Shown here in pieces: positions 35,025 through 44,269 of a DNA stretch of 64,000 nt; position 1 is the first letter of the stretch; each line of letters starts with the position of its first letter. The stretch is taken from assembly GCF_003058325.1 (NCBI RefSeq), contig NZ_CP028844.1:908001-972000 (forward strand), given 5' to 3'. The notes beneath the pieces were generated by a model, which was not told where the DNA came from, did no database searches, and was given only the letters and a program-made list of their open reading frames with translations. The position numbers and the translations under genes were made by a program. The DNA is from Methylobacterium currus (GTDB lineage: Bacteria; Pseudomonadota; Alphaproteobacteria; Rhizobiales; Beijerinckiaceae).

Positions 35025-35690
35025 CTACTTGTGACTGTGTCCCGCTGGCGTCTGCGCGCTCCCAGCACCTGTGCCCGCAGGTGCCCCCGTGTGGTCGTCC
35101 GCGGACTGGCCCGCAGGGCCGACGCCGTCCATGTTCATCGCGCCGTGGTTCATGCCGCCCTGGCTGCCCGCCGCCTGAGCCTGCATCCACAGATCGTTGT
35201 AGGCCTCGTCCGACATCCGCGGCAGCTTCTCCAGGAACGCCACGGTCGACCAAAGCATCGCGTCGCCATCGCTCGCCATCGACGGCATGCCGCTCATCTT
35301 GATCCCGTGCTTCAGGATCCAAAATAGCTCGCCTGAGGTATAGCGGCCCGCGGCCTCCTTCAGATTGGGAGGGCGTGGATACATGCCCTCGGCCACGTCG
35401 CTCTGCTTGGCGCCTGGCGCACCGTGACAGGTTGCGCAATGCTCGGAGAAGTGCCCGACCGCCGCGACAATCCTGCTCGGCGCGTCATAGTCAGCCGGAG
35501 GAGTGAGCCCGGCCGCGTGCATCTGGATCGAGCGCACGCGCGCCCGCTCCAGCACCCAGTAGGTTGCAGGCCAATGTGGGTCTGTGGCCGCCACGTTGAA
35601 GAGGCCAGCGTAGATCACTGCGGCTGCGATCATGGCGGACAGGACGCCAGCCGACAGCAGAGTGGCGAGGACAATCTTGACGGTTCTCAT
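35025..35690 (-). CDS. Periplasmic c-type cytochrome, membrane-anchored
   Basis: The 221-residue protein has an N-terminal membrane anchor (VKIVLATLLSAGVLSAMIAA, residues 4-27), a single haem-binding CATCH motif (HFSEHCATCHGAPGAK, around residue 87), a likely distal methionine in MSGMPSMASDGDAMLW, and a Met/His-rich tail (GGMNHGAMNMDG ... PAGHSHK). ATG 35690 is chosen because it precedes the anchor. It may serve electron transfer in periplasmic metal oxidation or respiration; its His/Met tail suggests copper contact. Confidence 0.8.
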   Translation of the reverse strand: MRTVKIVLATLLSAGVLSAMIAAAVIYAGLFNVAATDPHWPATYWVLERARVRSIQMHAAGLTPPADYDAPSRIVAAVGHFSEHCATCHGAPGAKQSDVAEGMYPRPPNLKEAAGRYTSGELFWILKHGIKMSGMPSMASDGDAMLWSTVAFLEKLPRMSDEAYNDLWMQAQAAGSQGGMNHGAMNMDGVGPAGQSADDHTGAPAGTGAGSAQTPAGHSHK

Positions 35691-35774
35691 GCTGTCGTAA
35701 AACGCATCTGACGCGACCGCCGTCAAGGGCACCGATGGCACAACCCTTGGTTCGGGGCAGGCTTGATCCAACAC

Positions 35775-35921
35775 TCAGAGCAGGAACTGGCCAGCGAGGT
35801 ATGCGGCCGCGAGCAGGGCGAGGACGAGCAGAACACGCGCAACATGCGCGGTCCTTGAGCCAGTCCTCTCTTGCCGGGCCTCCTCGTCGCAGTCGTACCA
35901 GAGTGGATTATCGCCATTCAT
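35775..35921 (-). CDS. Small membrane protein upstream of cytochrome c
   Basis: The 48-residue product (MNGDNPLWYDCDEEARQERT ... VARVLLVLALLAAAYLAGQF LL) has one C-terminal transmembrane helix. AGGAG lies 9 bases before the ATG. It lies 84 bp upstream of the cytochrome gene on the same strand, likely co-transcribed. It is similar in shape to small subunits of respiratory complexes, but not identifiable. Confidence 0.55.
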   Translation of the reverse strand: MNGDNPLWYDCDEEARQERTGSRTAHVARVLLVLALLAAAYLAGQFLL

Positions 35922-35994
35922 GGTTTCATCTCCTGAGTTCTTACTCACCGACTGGCGCATAGGGCTTGTGGCGGCGGCCGTAATCTTGCATAGA

Positions 35995-36674
35995 CGGATG
36001 CCTGCGCTGTTACCAGACCTGCCGCGGCTTGACGGCGAACCACTGCCTGCTGGACTGCCGCAGCAACCCATTCATATTCTCGTTCGTCCCCCGCTGCCAG
36101 GGTGAGCATGGATCGCAGAACTAGACCTGCAGACCCGCGTCGATCCGCAAGCGTGCATGCTCGGCCATCTCGGCCCCCTGGTCCCAGGTCAATGAGCGCC
36201 GCAACTGCTCCGGCAAGCGCGCGGTCGTGCCGGTGATTGCCTCGCGGACCGCCTCGGCCCCATGCCCCGTCAGCGCTGGGCCGTTCTTCGCACGCAGTAT
36301 CACCCCATAACCGTCCATCAGCTGAAGATGCAGTAGCACCGTGAAGCGTGTAAGCGCTCGGCTAGGATCCCAACCGCCGAGCTCTTCAGACCCAGGATCA
36401 GGTCTCCTTCCCAGTGACCCAGCACCGCGCGGTCCTCCACCTCGGGCGGACGCTCGCTGATGAGCACCTTGGGGATGACAAACGACTTGCCTCGGCGCAG
36501 GCCGCGGGCCCACGGCACCCGCAAAGCCCGTCCTATGCGAAGACACGTAAGCGCTCGATGACGCTTCCTTTTACCCACATCCTGGCGATGTCCGCGCGAG
36601 GGCGGCTCCGAGCGCAATGTCGGTGAGCCGTGCAAAGCCGCGCCGCATGACGAGATTGCCGGGCGGCGGATCAC
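35995..36674 (-). pseudogene. IS30-family transposase, degenerate
   Basis: Minus-strand pieces in different frames give LISERPPEVEDRAVLGHWEG, DLILGLKSSAVGILAERL, TRFTVLLHLQLMDGYG, LRRSLTWDQGAEMAEHARLR and CSPWQRGTNENMNGLLRQ, all conserved IS30 core motifs (DDE: EGDLI, WDQG, NENMNG). At least two frameshifts or deletions separate them. It is non-functional. Confidence 0.75.
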
Positions 36675-36892
36675 GTGAGCGGGCGAGGTAGCCGCCGAGG
36701 CGCGCGACCTTCACCACACTGAGAACTCGTGTTAGTAGCCGGCTGGCTCTGCGACTCGCCCGATTGCGCCGTCAGGGCGGATCCGCAAATGTCGTGTCGC
36801 CCGCCGTTCCCCCTCACAATCTGGCCAGGAGGAGAGCGCATGCGACGCGTGATCGGAATGGAGGGCAGCGGGCTCAACTCTGGAGGTCCAAG

Positions 36893-37282
36893 ATGAAGCG
36901 CATCGTACTAATGCTCGCCGCGGGGCTCGCTCTCGGTCAGTTGGCGCCATTCACGAGCATCGCTGAGGCCGCGTGGTGGGAGAGCGTTCAGCCAGAGGCA
37001 CGCGTCTGGATAAAAAAGGTCGACCCCGATTACCAGAAGTACCGCTCCGACGACGAGCGCCCCTGGATTAGCGCCGAGGTCCACGGCGTCGATGTTGAGA
37101 ATGGGGCATTGACGATTCACCATGACTCGCTGCCCAAGGTGGGCATGCCGGCGATGACGATGAGCTTCCCTGTGCGTGAGTCGGTCCACTTCAACATGCT
37201 CAAGCCGGGCGACAAGGTCCAGGTTCAGGTAGCCGATGTCGGCGGCGTGATAAGAATTATCAACTACCGCATGCAGCACTGA
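36893..37282 (+). CDS. CusF-family periplasmic copper/silver-binding protein
   Basis: This 129-residue protein has a signal peptide (MKRIVLMLAAGLALGQLAPF...AEA). The CusF fold is recognised from LTIHHDSLPKVGMPAMTMSF and LKPGDKVQVQVADVGG; the two Met in PAMTM and the upstream His match the Cu(I)/Ag(I) ligand pattern, though the characteristic Trp is not evident here. CusF passes Cu(I)/Ag(I) to CusB. It lies just outside the recombinase-bounded copper block. It has an unusual N-terminal WWESVQPEARVWIKKVDPDY extension. Confidence 0.8.
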   Translation: MKRIVLMLAAGLALGQLAPFTSIAEAAWWESVQPEARVWIKKVDPDYQKYRSDDERPWISAEVHGVDVENGALTIHHDSLPKVGMPAMTMSFPVRESVHFNMLKPGDKVQVQVADVGGVIRIINYRMQH

Positions 37283-37399
37283 AGTCCCGTAATAAGATAC
37301 GGTTCGGCCGAACCCAGCTTGACGACCCCTTATGGCTTTGGTCCAGCCTGAGTGCGATTTTTCCCGGTTTTGTGAGCCCCTGATAGGAGGAGCGGAGCC

Positions 37400-37562
37400 G
37401 TGACGACGAGCAGGTTTACTGAGGAGCAGATCGCCTTCGCGCCGAAGCAGACCGAGACCGGAACGCCGGTGGCGGAGGTGCTGCGCCGGATGGGGATCTC
37501 CGAGCAGACGGTCTACCGCTGGGAAAAGCTCTACGGCGGCCTCGGCACGGGCGAGCTACGGC
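37400..37562 (+). pseudogene. IS3-family OrfA, N-terminal fragment
   Basis: GTG 37400 starts TTSRFTEEQIAFAPKQTETG, TPVAEVLRRMGISEQTVYRW and EKLYGGLGTGELRR, the helix-turn-helix half of an IS3 OrfA. Homology ends at about 37562 at a hairpin next to the recombinase gene. The matching 3' end of an IS3 transposase lies at 62989-63106, next to the second recombinase copy. Confidence 0.75.
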
Positions 37563-37563
37563 G

Positions 37564-37595
37564 TGATCCTCCTCCGCGAAAGCGGGGAAGGATCA
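37564..37595. repeat. 32-bp hairpin at the IS3/recombinase junction
   Basis: TGATCCTCCTCCGC and GCGGGGAAGGATCA pair over 12 of 14 positions around a GAAA loop. It sits exactly between the IS3 OrfA remnant and the point where homology to the second recombinase copy begins (37596). Confidence 0.6.
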
Positions 37596-39101
37596 GCGCA
37601 CGATCCGCTTCTTGAGCCGTGCATCCGTCGTCGGCGCTGCCCAGACGCCTTGCAGGTCCGCGGCGAGCGTCTCCAGCGCGACCGGAGGAAGGGCGGGCCG
37701 AGGGGCGAGCGCGTCGTGCGCGCCGATGCGCGTCTCGCAGGCGCCGACCCGGGACAGAGCTCGGTTCCAGCGCGCTTCGAGTTCGCCGGTCACCAAACGG
37801 TTCTCGGGGTCGGCCGCATCGTACTGCCAGAAGGCCCGGTCGGCCGCGTAGCGCGCCGCCTCCAGGTCTCGCACCATCGCCTCGCGCGCTTCGTCGCGTC
37901 GCGTGCTCGCCTGCGCCTCGGCTGCCCGCGCCGCCTCGATCGCGCCCGGCTGCATGACCGCTAGGAGCGCGGCCTCGACCACATCGTCGACGCGCAGACC
38001 GCCGAAGGCGATGCAGTTCGGCTCTCCATAGTCGATCCGCCCGCGCACGCAGGCGTAGCGCGGGATCTGTCCCTTGGCTCCAGTGTACTACACGCTGAGC
38101 TTGCGCCCGCAGCGCCAGCACCGCAGCAACCCTGCGAGCAGCGCCGCACCGAGCTTGGGCGCGCCGCGGGAACTGGTCGGAACGTTCTCGCTCACCATCG
38201 CCCGGATCGCCTCCGCCCGTTCCCACTCCACGTAACCTTCATGCGAGCCCGGCTTCAACGCCAGCCACTCCGAGCGCGGCGTGCGCCTGGCCCGCGCCTT
38301 GGCGCCGGCCGCGTCGTAGCTGGCCGTGACGCGGCTGCGGCCGTAGGCGTAGGCGCCGCCATAGGCCGGGTTGGCGATGAACTCGCGAAGCGTCGAGTAG
38401 CGGGGGCGGCGCCAGACGACCGGGCCGGCGTTGACACGTGTCGGCAGATCGAGCCCGTGCTCCAGGAACCAGAGCAGGGCCTGGCGCACGCTGCCCAGCT
38501 CGGCCACCTTGTCGATGCCGAGGCGGATCGCGGCCTGCACGCGTCGATCGGGATCGATCTCGAGCCGATCCCCGGCCTTGATGAAGCCCACGGGCGCCGC
38601 GACCACGAGCTCACCCCGGCGGGCCTTCTCGTAGCGCGCGGCGAGCGAGCGCTGGCGCAGGAGGTCGAGCTCGTACTCGTTGAGGCTGCCCTTGAGCCCG
38701 AGGAGCAGGCGGTCGTTGCCGAGACGCGGCGCGTCGATCGTCTTCTGATCGACGAGCAGGGTATCGACGACGCGACACATCTCCACCAGTTGCTGCCAGT
38801 CGCGGCTGTTGCGGGCGAAGCGGGAGACCTCGCGGGCGGCGACCGCGCCGACCTTGCCCAGGCAGACCTCGGCGACCATGCGCTCGAAGCCGGCGCGCGG
38901 CGTCCCGCCGGCGGCCGAGCAGCCGAGATCCTCATCGATCACCTCGACCTCGGTGAAGCCGAGCCCGACGAGGCGCTCGCGCATGGCGTATTGCAGAGCC
39001 TGGCTCTCGCGGTTGTGCTGGACCTGCTGCACCGAGGACTGGCGGACGGAGAAGACGGCCTTGCGAGCCCGGTGCTGCGGGCCGATCTTCTCAGCGCTCA
39101 T
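37593..39101 (-). pseudogene. Large serine recombinase, copy 1 (nonsense-interrupted and truncated)
   Basis: From ATG 39101 the protein shows the resolvase domain ([18 protein letters not shown] with the catalytic Ser; [18 protein letters not shown]), the recombinase domain ([19 protein letters not shown]) and a zinc-ribbon ([13 protein letters not shown]). An in-frame TAG at 38088-38090 replaces a codon in the zinc-ribbon loop; the same frame then continues YTGAKGQIPRYACVRGRID to 37593. After KKRIVR the frame stops, whereas copy 2 continues, so the last ~150 residues are missing. It belongs to the family of large recombinases of Rhizobiales plasmids and IS607-like islands. Confidence 0.85.
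37596..37904 (-). repeat. Direct repeat, left copy (recombinase gene)
   Basis: Matches 63692-64000 (offset 26096) over every line compared, in the same orientation. The right copy runs off the window, so the true length is unknown. Recombination between the copies would excise the copper block. Confidence 0.9.
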
Positions 39102-39303
39102 CGGCGCCTCCGGCCCGGACATCCGGCTGTGGCATGCTGTCGGCGTGGGCAACGAGCAGGTGGGTCAGCAGACGGGTGAGGGTCTGCTGTGTCGCCGTCG
39201 GCAGGGCGCTCCAGGCCGGCGGCGTGAGCTTCGCCGGTTCTTGCGTCAGGCCGAGGTCGAGCTGCGGATCCGACCGGCGCGGTCGGCGTGGAGGCTGTGG
39301 CAT
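39091..39303 (-). CDS. Small protein upstream of the recombinase
   Basis: This 70-residue protein ([20 protein letters not shown] ... [18 protein letters not shown]) overlaps the recombinase start by 11 bases. The arrangement of a short helical protein immediately before a large serine recombinase is recurrent in Rhizobiales elements. The function is unknown; a recombination directionality or accessory role is possible. Confidence 0.55.
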   Translation of the reverse strand: MPQPPRRPRRSDPQLDLGLTQEPAKLTPPAWSALPTATQQTLTRLLTHLLVAHADSMPQPDVRAGGADER

Positions 39304-39627
39304 GGCGATCTCCCGAGGGCTCGGGCGATGCGAGCGTTGCTCGGCGCGGGACAGGGCCTGCGCCGCCCCTCGCGGCGGCGAGGAGAGCGTGCAAGCTGAT
39401 GAGTGCGGACAAGGCCGCGACCGGCTGCGCCGCTGCCCGCGTCGCGCCGCACGCGACGGGATCGAGCATCCAGACCGGGATCTCCTGCAAGCGCGCCATG
39501 GGCGCATCCGCCAGCGTGCAGCGCGCTGCCGTCCCGGTTGCCCGCTCGATCACGTCGTGGACACGGACCGCGCGTTCGCCACGCCGGTTTTCGATTAGAA
39601 TCTTGGCAGGATTGTTCGCGACGTACG
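39304..39627 (-). CDS. Hypothetical protein upstream of recombinase operon
   Basis: The minus-strand frame reads RGERAVRVHDVIERATGTAA, MARLQEIPVWMLDPVACGAT and AAQPVAALSALISLHALLA. It has coherent codon use and resembles, from memory, short proteins found two genes upstream of this recombinase type. The start is uncertain and the frame runs on under the next gene. Confidence 0.35.
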
Positions 39628-39707
39628 GAGCTGGGATCGTTGGCGCTGCGCTGAACCCAATGAGCCCTGGAAACGTTGCTCGATAATCACCGACCGAACA
39701 GGAGATC

Positions 39708-40127
39708 ATGATGCGTCATACGTCGCTGCTGCCGATCGCCGCCGTCCTTCTCGGCTTTGCACTGCCGGCTTCGGCCCAGCAGGCTCAAACGGGCCAGGGA
39801 GGGGGATCAATGCCCGGTATGCAGATGCAAGGAAGTCAGGGCATGTCTGGCATGCAGAACATGACCCCATTCCAGAAGGACACCATGGCCGCGATGGACA
39901 AGATGAACAAGGCCATGATGGACGGAATGATGGATTCAGATCCTGGGATGGCGTGGATGAAGAGCATGGCGGCCCATCATCAGGGCGCGATCGACATGTC
40001 GGAAATCGTGCTGAAGCACACGAAAGATGCGGACGTGACAAGGGAAGCACGCAAGACCGCCCAGCAGAATGAGAAGGATCTTAAGGAATTGCATGCGAAA
40101 ATACGGAAAGAAGATAAGAAGAGCTAA
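39708..40127 (+). CDS. DUF305-family copper-related secreted protein
   Basis: This 139-residue protein has a signal peptide (MMRHTSLLPIAAVLLGFALP...ASAQ). A Met-rich stretch (MPGMQMQGSQGMSGMQNM) precedes the DUF305 helical domain (MDSDPGMAWMKSMAAHHQGA, IDMSEIVLKHTKDADVTREA). DUF305 proteins such as CopM bind periplasmic copper. It is the first gene of the block after the recombinase and probably precedes the multicopper oxidase in one transcript. Confidence 0.8.
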   Translation: MMRHTSLLPIAAVLLGFALPASAQQAQTGQGGGSMPGMQMQGSQGMSGMQNMTPFQKDTMAAMDKMNKAMMDGMMDSDPGMAWMKSMAAHHQGAIDMSEIVLKHTKDADVTREARKTAQQNEKDLKELHAKIRKEDKKS

Positions 40128-40214
40128 TTATAACTGAGGGTCGGGGCGCGCCGGGCTGGGCGCTCTCCATAGTGTATTTTCAGATGAAGCCATGAAGTTG
40201 CTGGAGGCCCCTCG

Positions 40215-41738
40215 ATGAACCGTCGAGAGTTTATCGCCGTCTCTGGGCCGGGGGCGATGCTTGTCGGGGCGGCTTCGGTTAGCGGCCGCGTGCTGGCCGC
40301 CTCGGTACCGGAGGCGGCCAGCATGGCCGAGGTCACGACCCAGCCACCGCTCGTTCCAAAAACCGGGCCCGACTACAACCCAGTTGTAACCCTCAACGGC
40401 TGGACCCTGCCCTGGCGGGTCACAGCGGACGGCTGGAAGGAGTTCCACCTTGTGGCCGAACCGGTCGAGCGCGAGATCGCGCCCGGCATGACGGCGCACT
40501 TGTGGGGCTACAACGGCCAGTCCCCGGGACCGACGATCGAGGCGGTCGAGGGCGACAAGATCCGCATCTTCGTCACCAACAAGCTGCCCGAGCACACCAC
40601 GGTGCACTGGCACGGCATGATCCTGCCCTCCGGCATGGATGGGGTCGGCGGGCTCACGCAGCCGACGATCAAGCCCGGTGAGACTTTCGCCTACGAGTAT
40701 GTGCTCACGAAATCGGGCACCTTCATGTACCATCCGCATGCGGACGAGACGTTTCAGATGGCCATGGGGATGATGGGCTCGTTCGTGGTGCACCCGAAAG
40801 ATCCTGCCTTCATGCGGGTCGACCGCGACTTCATCTTCCTGACCGCCGCCTACGACATCGATCCAGGTGCCTACGTGCCGAAGGTCGCCACCATGACGGA
40901 CTTCAACATCTGGGTCTGGAACTCGCGTGCGTTTCCCGGAATCGATCCGTTGGTCGTCGCGAAAGGCGACCGCGTGCGGGTGCGGATGGGCAATTTGTCC
41001 ATGACGAATCACCCCATTCACATGCACGGCTACGACTTCGAGGTGACGGGAACGGATGGAGGCTGGGTGAAGGAGAGCGCCCGTTGGCCGGAGGTGTCCA
41101 TCGACCTACCGGTCGGCGCCATGCGCGCGTTCGAGTTCAAGGCTGACAACCCAGGCGACTGGGCCATTCATTGCCACAAAGCGCATCACACCATGAACGC
41201 CATGGGGCATTCCGTTCGCACCTACATTGGTGTCGATCAACGCGAGGTCGCCAAGCGGGTCGGGCAGCTCATTCCAGGCTACATGCCGATGGGCTCGACC
41301 GGCGGTGCCGCGATGGTTGAGATGGGGATGCCAGGACCTGAGAACACCCTACCTATGATGACAGGCACGGGACCGTTCGGGTCCGTCGAGATGGGCGGCA
41401 TGTTCTCGGTCGTGAAGGTGCGCGAGGGTTTGGCGCGGGGCGATTACAAGGATCCGGGTTGGTATCAGCATCCTGCTGGTACGGTGGCCTACAAGGTCCA
41501 AGATGGAGCAGCTCCTGCGGCTCAGACAGGGACGGCAGCGCCGGACATGAACCCCGCCCGCATCGGGGCGGGAAAGGGCGGGCGCGGGCCCACGCTCGAG
41601 GTGCGCGCACGGCAGCGCACGCTTGGCATGCAGGGCATGGCAACAAGCGACCCCATGCCGGCCGCGACACCCACGACCAGCTCGATGCCGGGCACGCCCA
41701 TGCAGCATGATATGAGCACCATGGGACGCCAGCGCTAA
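40215..41738 (+). CDS. Multicopper oxidase (CopA/CumA-like), copy 1
   Basis: This periplasmic oxidase probably converts Cu(I) to less toxic Cu(II) or acts on another metal or substrate. The 507-residue protein has a Tat-like start (MNRREFIAVSGPGAML). Copper ligands are HWHG (131-134), HPH (173-175), NHPIHMHG (265-272) and HCHKAHHTMNAMGH (319-332), which provide type 1 and type 2/3 sites. The C-terminal tail is Met/His-rich (MQGMATSDPM ... GTPMQHDMSTM). Close paralogue of 46777-48198. It is preceded by GGAGG at about 40201. Confidence 0.88.
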   Translation: MNRREFIAVSGPGAMLVGAASVSGRVLAASVPEAASMAEVTTQPPLVPKTGPDYNPVVTLNGWTLPWRVTADGWKEFHLVAEPVEREIAPGMTAHLWGYNGQSPGPTIEAVEGDKIRIFVTNKLPEHTTVHWHGMILPSGMDGVGGLTQPTIKPGETFAYEYVLTKSGTFMYHPHADETFQMAMGMMGSFVVHPKDPAFMRVDRDFIFLTAAYDIDPGAYVPKVATMTDFNIWVWNSRAFPGIDPLVVAKGDRVRVRMGNLSMTNHPIHMHGYDFEVTGTDGGWVKESARWPEVSIDLPVGAMRAFEFKADNPGDWAIHCHKAHHTMNAMGHSVRTYIGVDQREVAKRVGQLIPGYMPMGSTGGAAMVEMGMPGPENTLPMMTGTGPFGSVEMGGMFSVVKVREGLARGDYKDPGWYQHPAGTVAYKVQDGAAPAAQTGTAAPDMNPARIGAGKGGRGPTLEVRARQRTLGMQGMATSDPMPAATPTTSSMPGTPMQHDMSTMGRQR

Positions 41739-41752
41739 TCGGGAGATCGGGA

Positions 41753-41919
41753 GCTGACCTGACCGGTATTTTGGACCGGGCCGATTGGGAAGCTACTGCA
41801 TGGCTGCGCCAATGGGTAGCCGGAAGGCCAAATCCGGGAAGGTGACAGGCGCGGGCGGCCGGTAGCCCAAGGCTGATCCTCTCAATCAGCCCGGTCCAAA
41901 GCCAGCCGGTCAGGTCAGC
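41753..41919. mobile_element. MITE-like element with 37-bp imperfect inverted repeats
   Basis: GCTGACCTGACCGG ... TTTGGACCGGGC ... GATTG at 41753-41788 is mirrored at 41883-41919. The interior of about 95 bp has no gene. It lies between convergent copA-type and ABC-type genes. It could also act as a bidirectional terminator. No target duplication is obvious. Confidence 0.55.
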
Positions 41920-41944
41920 CGGGCGACGTAATACGCGGCGGGTT

Positions 41945-43165
41945 CTATTCCGCCGCCATCCCGCCTGCCAGGCGCGTAGCCTGCGGTAATCTCGCCGAAG
42001 GCGCAAGGGCGCGCGTTACCTCTTCGAAGCGGGCCCGGGCGTCCGACCAGGCCTGCGCGAAGTCGAATAATTCGCGCAATGCCGGGGTGATTTCCTTGTA
42101 GGCCGTGAGCGCCGCAATCAGCGCGCCGAGGGAGAGGCGGCCTTGGACGACGAGGTACCCGCCGATGCTGAAAAAGAAAAACGGCGTGAGGTTTGATGTG
42201 TAGTTGTAGAGACCCTTCGTCCGCCCTTTCAACTCAGCGATCGCGATGCGCAAGCGCTCTAGTTCGGCCGCTTGGCGGGCCGCGCGCCTCGCAGGCGTGC
42301 CGCCGTCGGTCGGACCATGATCATGCGTGAGCAGGCCGGTTAGCACGCGTGTGGCGTGCACCCGTTCGCGCGTGCTAGCGTTGAGGCGCCGCTGGAGCCG
42401 CGGGAGGAGGACGACCTGCACCGGCAGCATGATGAGCGCGGAGAGCGCGAGGGCCGCGTTCTGGGCAAGCAGGAAGGCGAGGCTGGTGAGCAGAGTGCCT
42501 CCTTGGATCAGGGGGACGACGAGCAGGCCACCCGCGAAATAGCCGATTGGCTCGACCTCCTGGACCGCCATGGCGGCCAGCGCCGCCCGCACGGTCGGGT
42601 CGCGCTCCCCGCGGGTCCGTCGCACGATGGCCAAGCGCAGGCGGCGCACGGTGCGTTCATTCACGCGCCCGCGCACCCGGTTCGCGGCGTATTTCACGAG
42701 CCCGCTGGCGCTAAGCACCCCGAGGTAGCTGGCGCAGAGCGCGAACAGGAGTTCTGTCTTACCCAGGTGCCAGCCCAGGAAGGTCATTCCGCCGTGTCCG
42801 TCACCGGCAGCGAGCGCGTGGTTGATGATGTGCTTGGGGATGTCGAGCAGCAGCCACGCCGCGGGCAGCGTCAGGACCGAGAGCAGCGCGAGCCGGACCT
42901 GCAACCTGCTGCTATGCCGCAAGAGATAGGGCTCGAGCGCAGTGCCCGGGCGGTCCAGTGTCGCGCCGGACCATCTCAGGAGGCGGAGCGCCGAGACGAT
43001 GCGGCGGAGGAGCAGCCAAGCCAAGCCGGCTGGCGCGAGGAAGAGGCCGAGCAGGACGACGAGCGCTATCCACCAGTGATCGTGAGGGTAGTCGAGTCCG
43101 GCTATGGCATGGGCCACATCGTGCAAGGGGTCCAGAATGGCGATCACGGCGCCGCGCTGCTCCAC
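41945..43165 (-). CDS. ABC-transporter transmembrane domain without ATPase
   Basis: About 407 residues from GTG 43165 (ATGs further upstream would add 67 non-conserved residues). Segments WWIALVVLLGLFLAPAGLAW, LQVRLALLSVLTLPAAWLLL, LFALCASYLGVLSASGLVKY, YFAGGLLVVPLIQGGTLLTS and FFFFSIGGYLVVQGRLSLGA are six-helix ABC type-1 features. A long cytoplasmic helix includes ASTRERVHATRVLTGLL. There is no Walker A/B domain downstream. It may need a separate ATPase or be a truncated exporter. The substrate is unknown. Confidence 0.65.
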   Translation of the reverse strand: MEQRGAVIAILDPLHDVAHAIAGLDYPHDHWWIALVVLLGLFLAPAGLAWLLLRRIVSALRLLRWSGATLDRPGTALEPYLLRHSSRLQVRLALLSVLTLPAAWLLLDIPKHIINHALAAGDGHGGMTFLGWHLGKTELLFALCASYLGVLSASGLVKYAANRVRGRVNERTVRRLRLAIVRRTRGERDPTVRAALAAMAVQEVEPIGYFAGGLLVVPLIQGGTLLTSLAFLLAQNAALALSALIMLPVQVVLLPRLQRRLNASTRERVHATRVLTGLLTHDHGPTDGGTPARRAARQAAELERLRIAIAELKGRTKGLYNYTSNLTPFFFFSIGGYLVVQGRLSLGALIAALTAYKEITPALRELFDFAQAWSDARARFEEVTRALAPSARLPQATRLAGGMAAE

Positions 43166-43426
43166 GTCAGTATGGTTCAAGGAAGATAGCTCTGGCGCAA
43201 AAATGGGGAGCGGCTGGGTGGAGTGCACCCTGTTTGACCGGACAAGTGGCAGGGTGGGTTTAGGGGTCGTGTCCCTTGGAGTGGTGTAGCTGACCGAGAG
43301 CGGGAGAGCCCGCCTGCGCGCCCTCACAGCGCTGTAGCAGGCGGGATCTCCCGCGGGGGTGGCCATCGGCGGTGACGGGTTAGGATCGGGTTGTGAGCCA
43401 CCAACCCCGAACCCGAGAGACCCCCG

Positions 43427-43930
43427 ATGACCGACGCCATGATGAGCCTGCGGGCGCTGGCTGAGAAGAGCGCTGACGCAGAGGTACTACGCGAGATGAT
43501 CGGTTTTGCCGCTCAGCGCCTGATGGAACTGGAAGTGGCCGGCCTGACCGGTGCCGCCCACGGCGAGAAGAACCCGGACAGACCGGCCCAGCGCAACGGG
43601 TACCGTGACCGGGACTGGCAGACGCGGGTCGGCATCGTCGAGTTGCGCACCCCGCGACTGAGGACGGGGAGCGACTTCCCCAGCTTCCTGGAGCCACGCC
43701 GCATGACCGAGAAGGCGCTGACCGCGGTGATCTAGGAGGCTTACATCCAGGGCATCTCGACCCGCGCGGTCGACGATCTGGTCCAGGAGATCGATGAACG
43801 GGTGAACGCCTTCCTCGATCAGCCGATCGAGGGCGAGTGGCCCTACCTCTGGATTGACGCGACCTATGTGAAGGTGCGCCAGAACCACCGCATCGTCTCG
43901 GTCGCCGTCATCGTGGCGGTCGGCGTCAAC
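43427..43930 (+). pseudogene. IS256-family transposase, N-terminal half, broken
   Basis: The frame reads MRALAEKSADAEVL-type N-terminus (SLRALAEKSADAEVLREMIG), LRTGSDFPSFLEPRRMTEKA and then an in-frame TAG at 43734-43736, followed in frame by EAYIQGISTRAVDDLVQ. An internal deletion joins DDLVQ to EIDERVNAFLDQPIEGEWPY and IDATYVKVRQNHRIVSVAVI. After VGVNTD it meets group II intron sequence. It is distinct from the IS256 copy at 20.5-24.3 kb. Confidence 0.8.
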
Positions 43931-43942
43931 ACGGATCGCGAA

Positions 43943-43975
43943 GAGCCGGGTGCGGGAAAGCCGCACGCCCGGATC
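43943..43975 (+). ncRNA. Group II intron domain V remnant
   Basis: GAGCCGGGTGCGG, a GAAA tetraloop and GCCGCACGCCCGGATC form the 33-nt hairpin with the GAAA loop and 2-nt bulge typical of group II intron domain V. It lies in the IS256 remnant. No reverse transcriptase gene is nearby, so only the 3' end of an intron remains. Confidence 0.65.
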
Positions 43976-44269
43976 TGTGAGGGCAAAGCCGAATGGCCGA
44001 GCTATTCGACCACGACCCGCACTGATCCTCGGCTGACCGACGAAACCGTTTCGCTGCTCGATGTTTGTGGCAAGAACCCAACACCGCTGCGGTTTCGCCG
44101 TTCGGGGCTCATCAACGGCTTGTTAACGGGTGGGCCGCGTGGAACCCTGGCAGATGTTGAAGGGATCTGTCCGATCTTGCGGTTGCCGCACACCATCGCC
44201 GTTCTCCTGCTGGCTGCCGCGGCCCTCGTGCTGATGGTTTGGACGAGCGCCTTCGCGGGCTCGGCCGCC

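Noticed and set aside
38100..39101. Recombinase copy 1 as an intact gene
   Set aside because: An in-frame TAG at 38088-38090 splits it and the C-terminus is missing at 37593, so it is annotated as a pseudogene.
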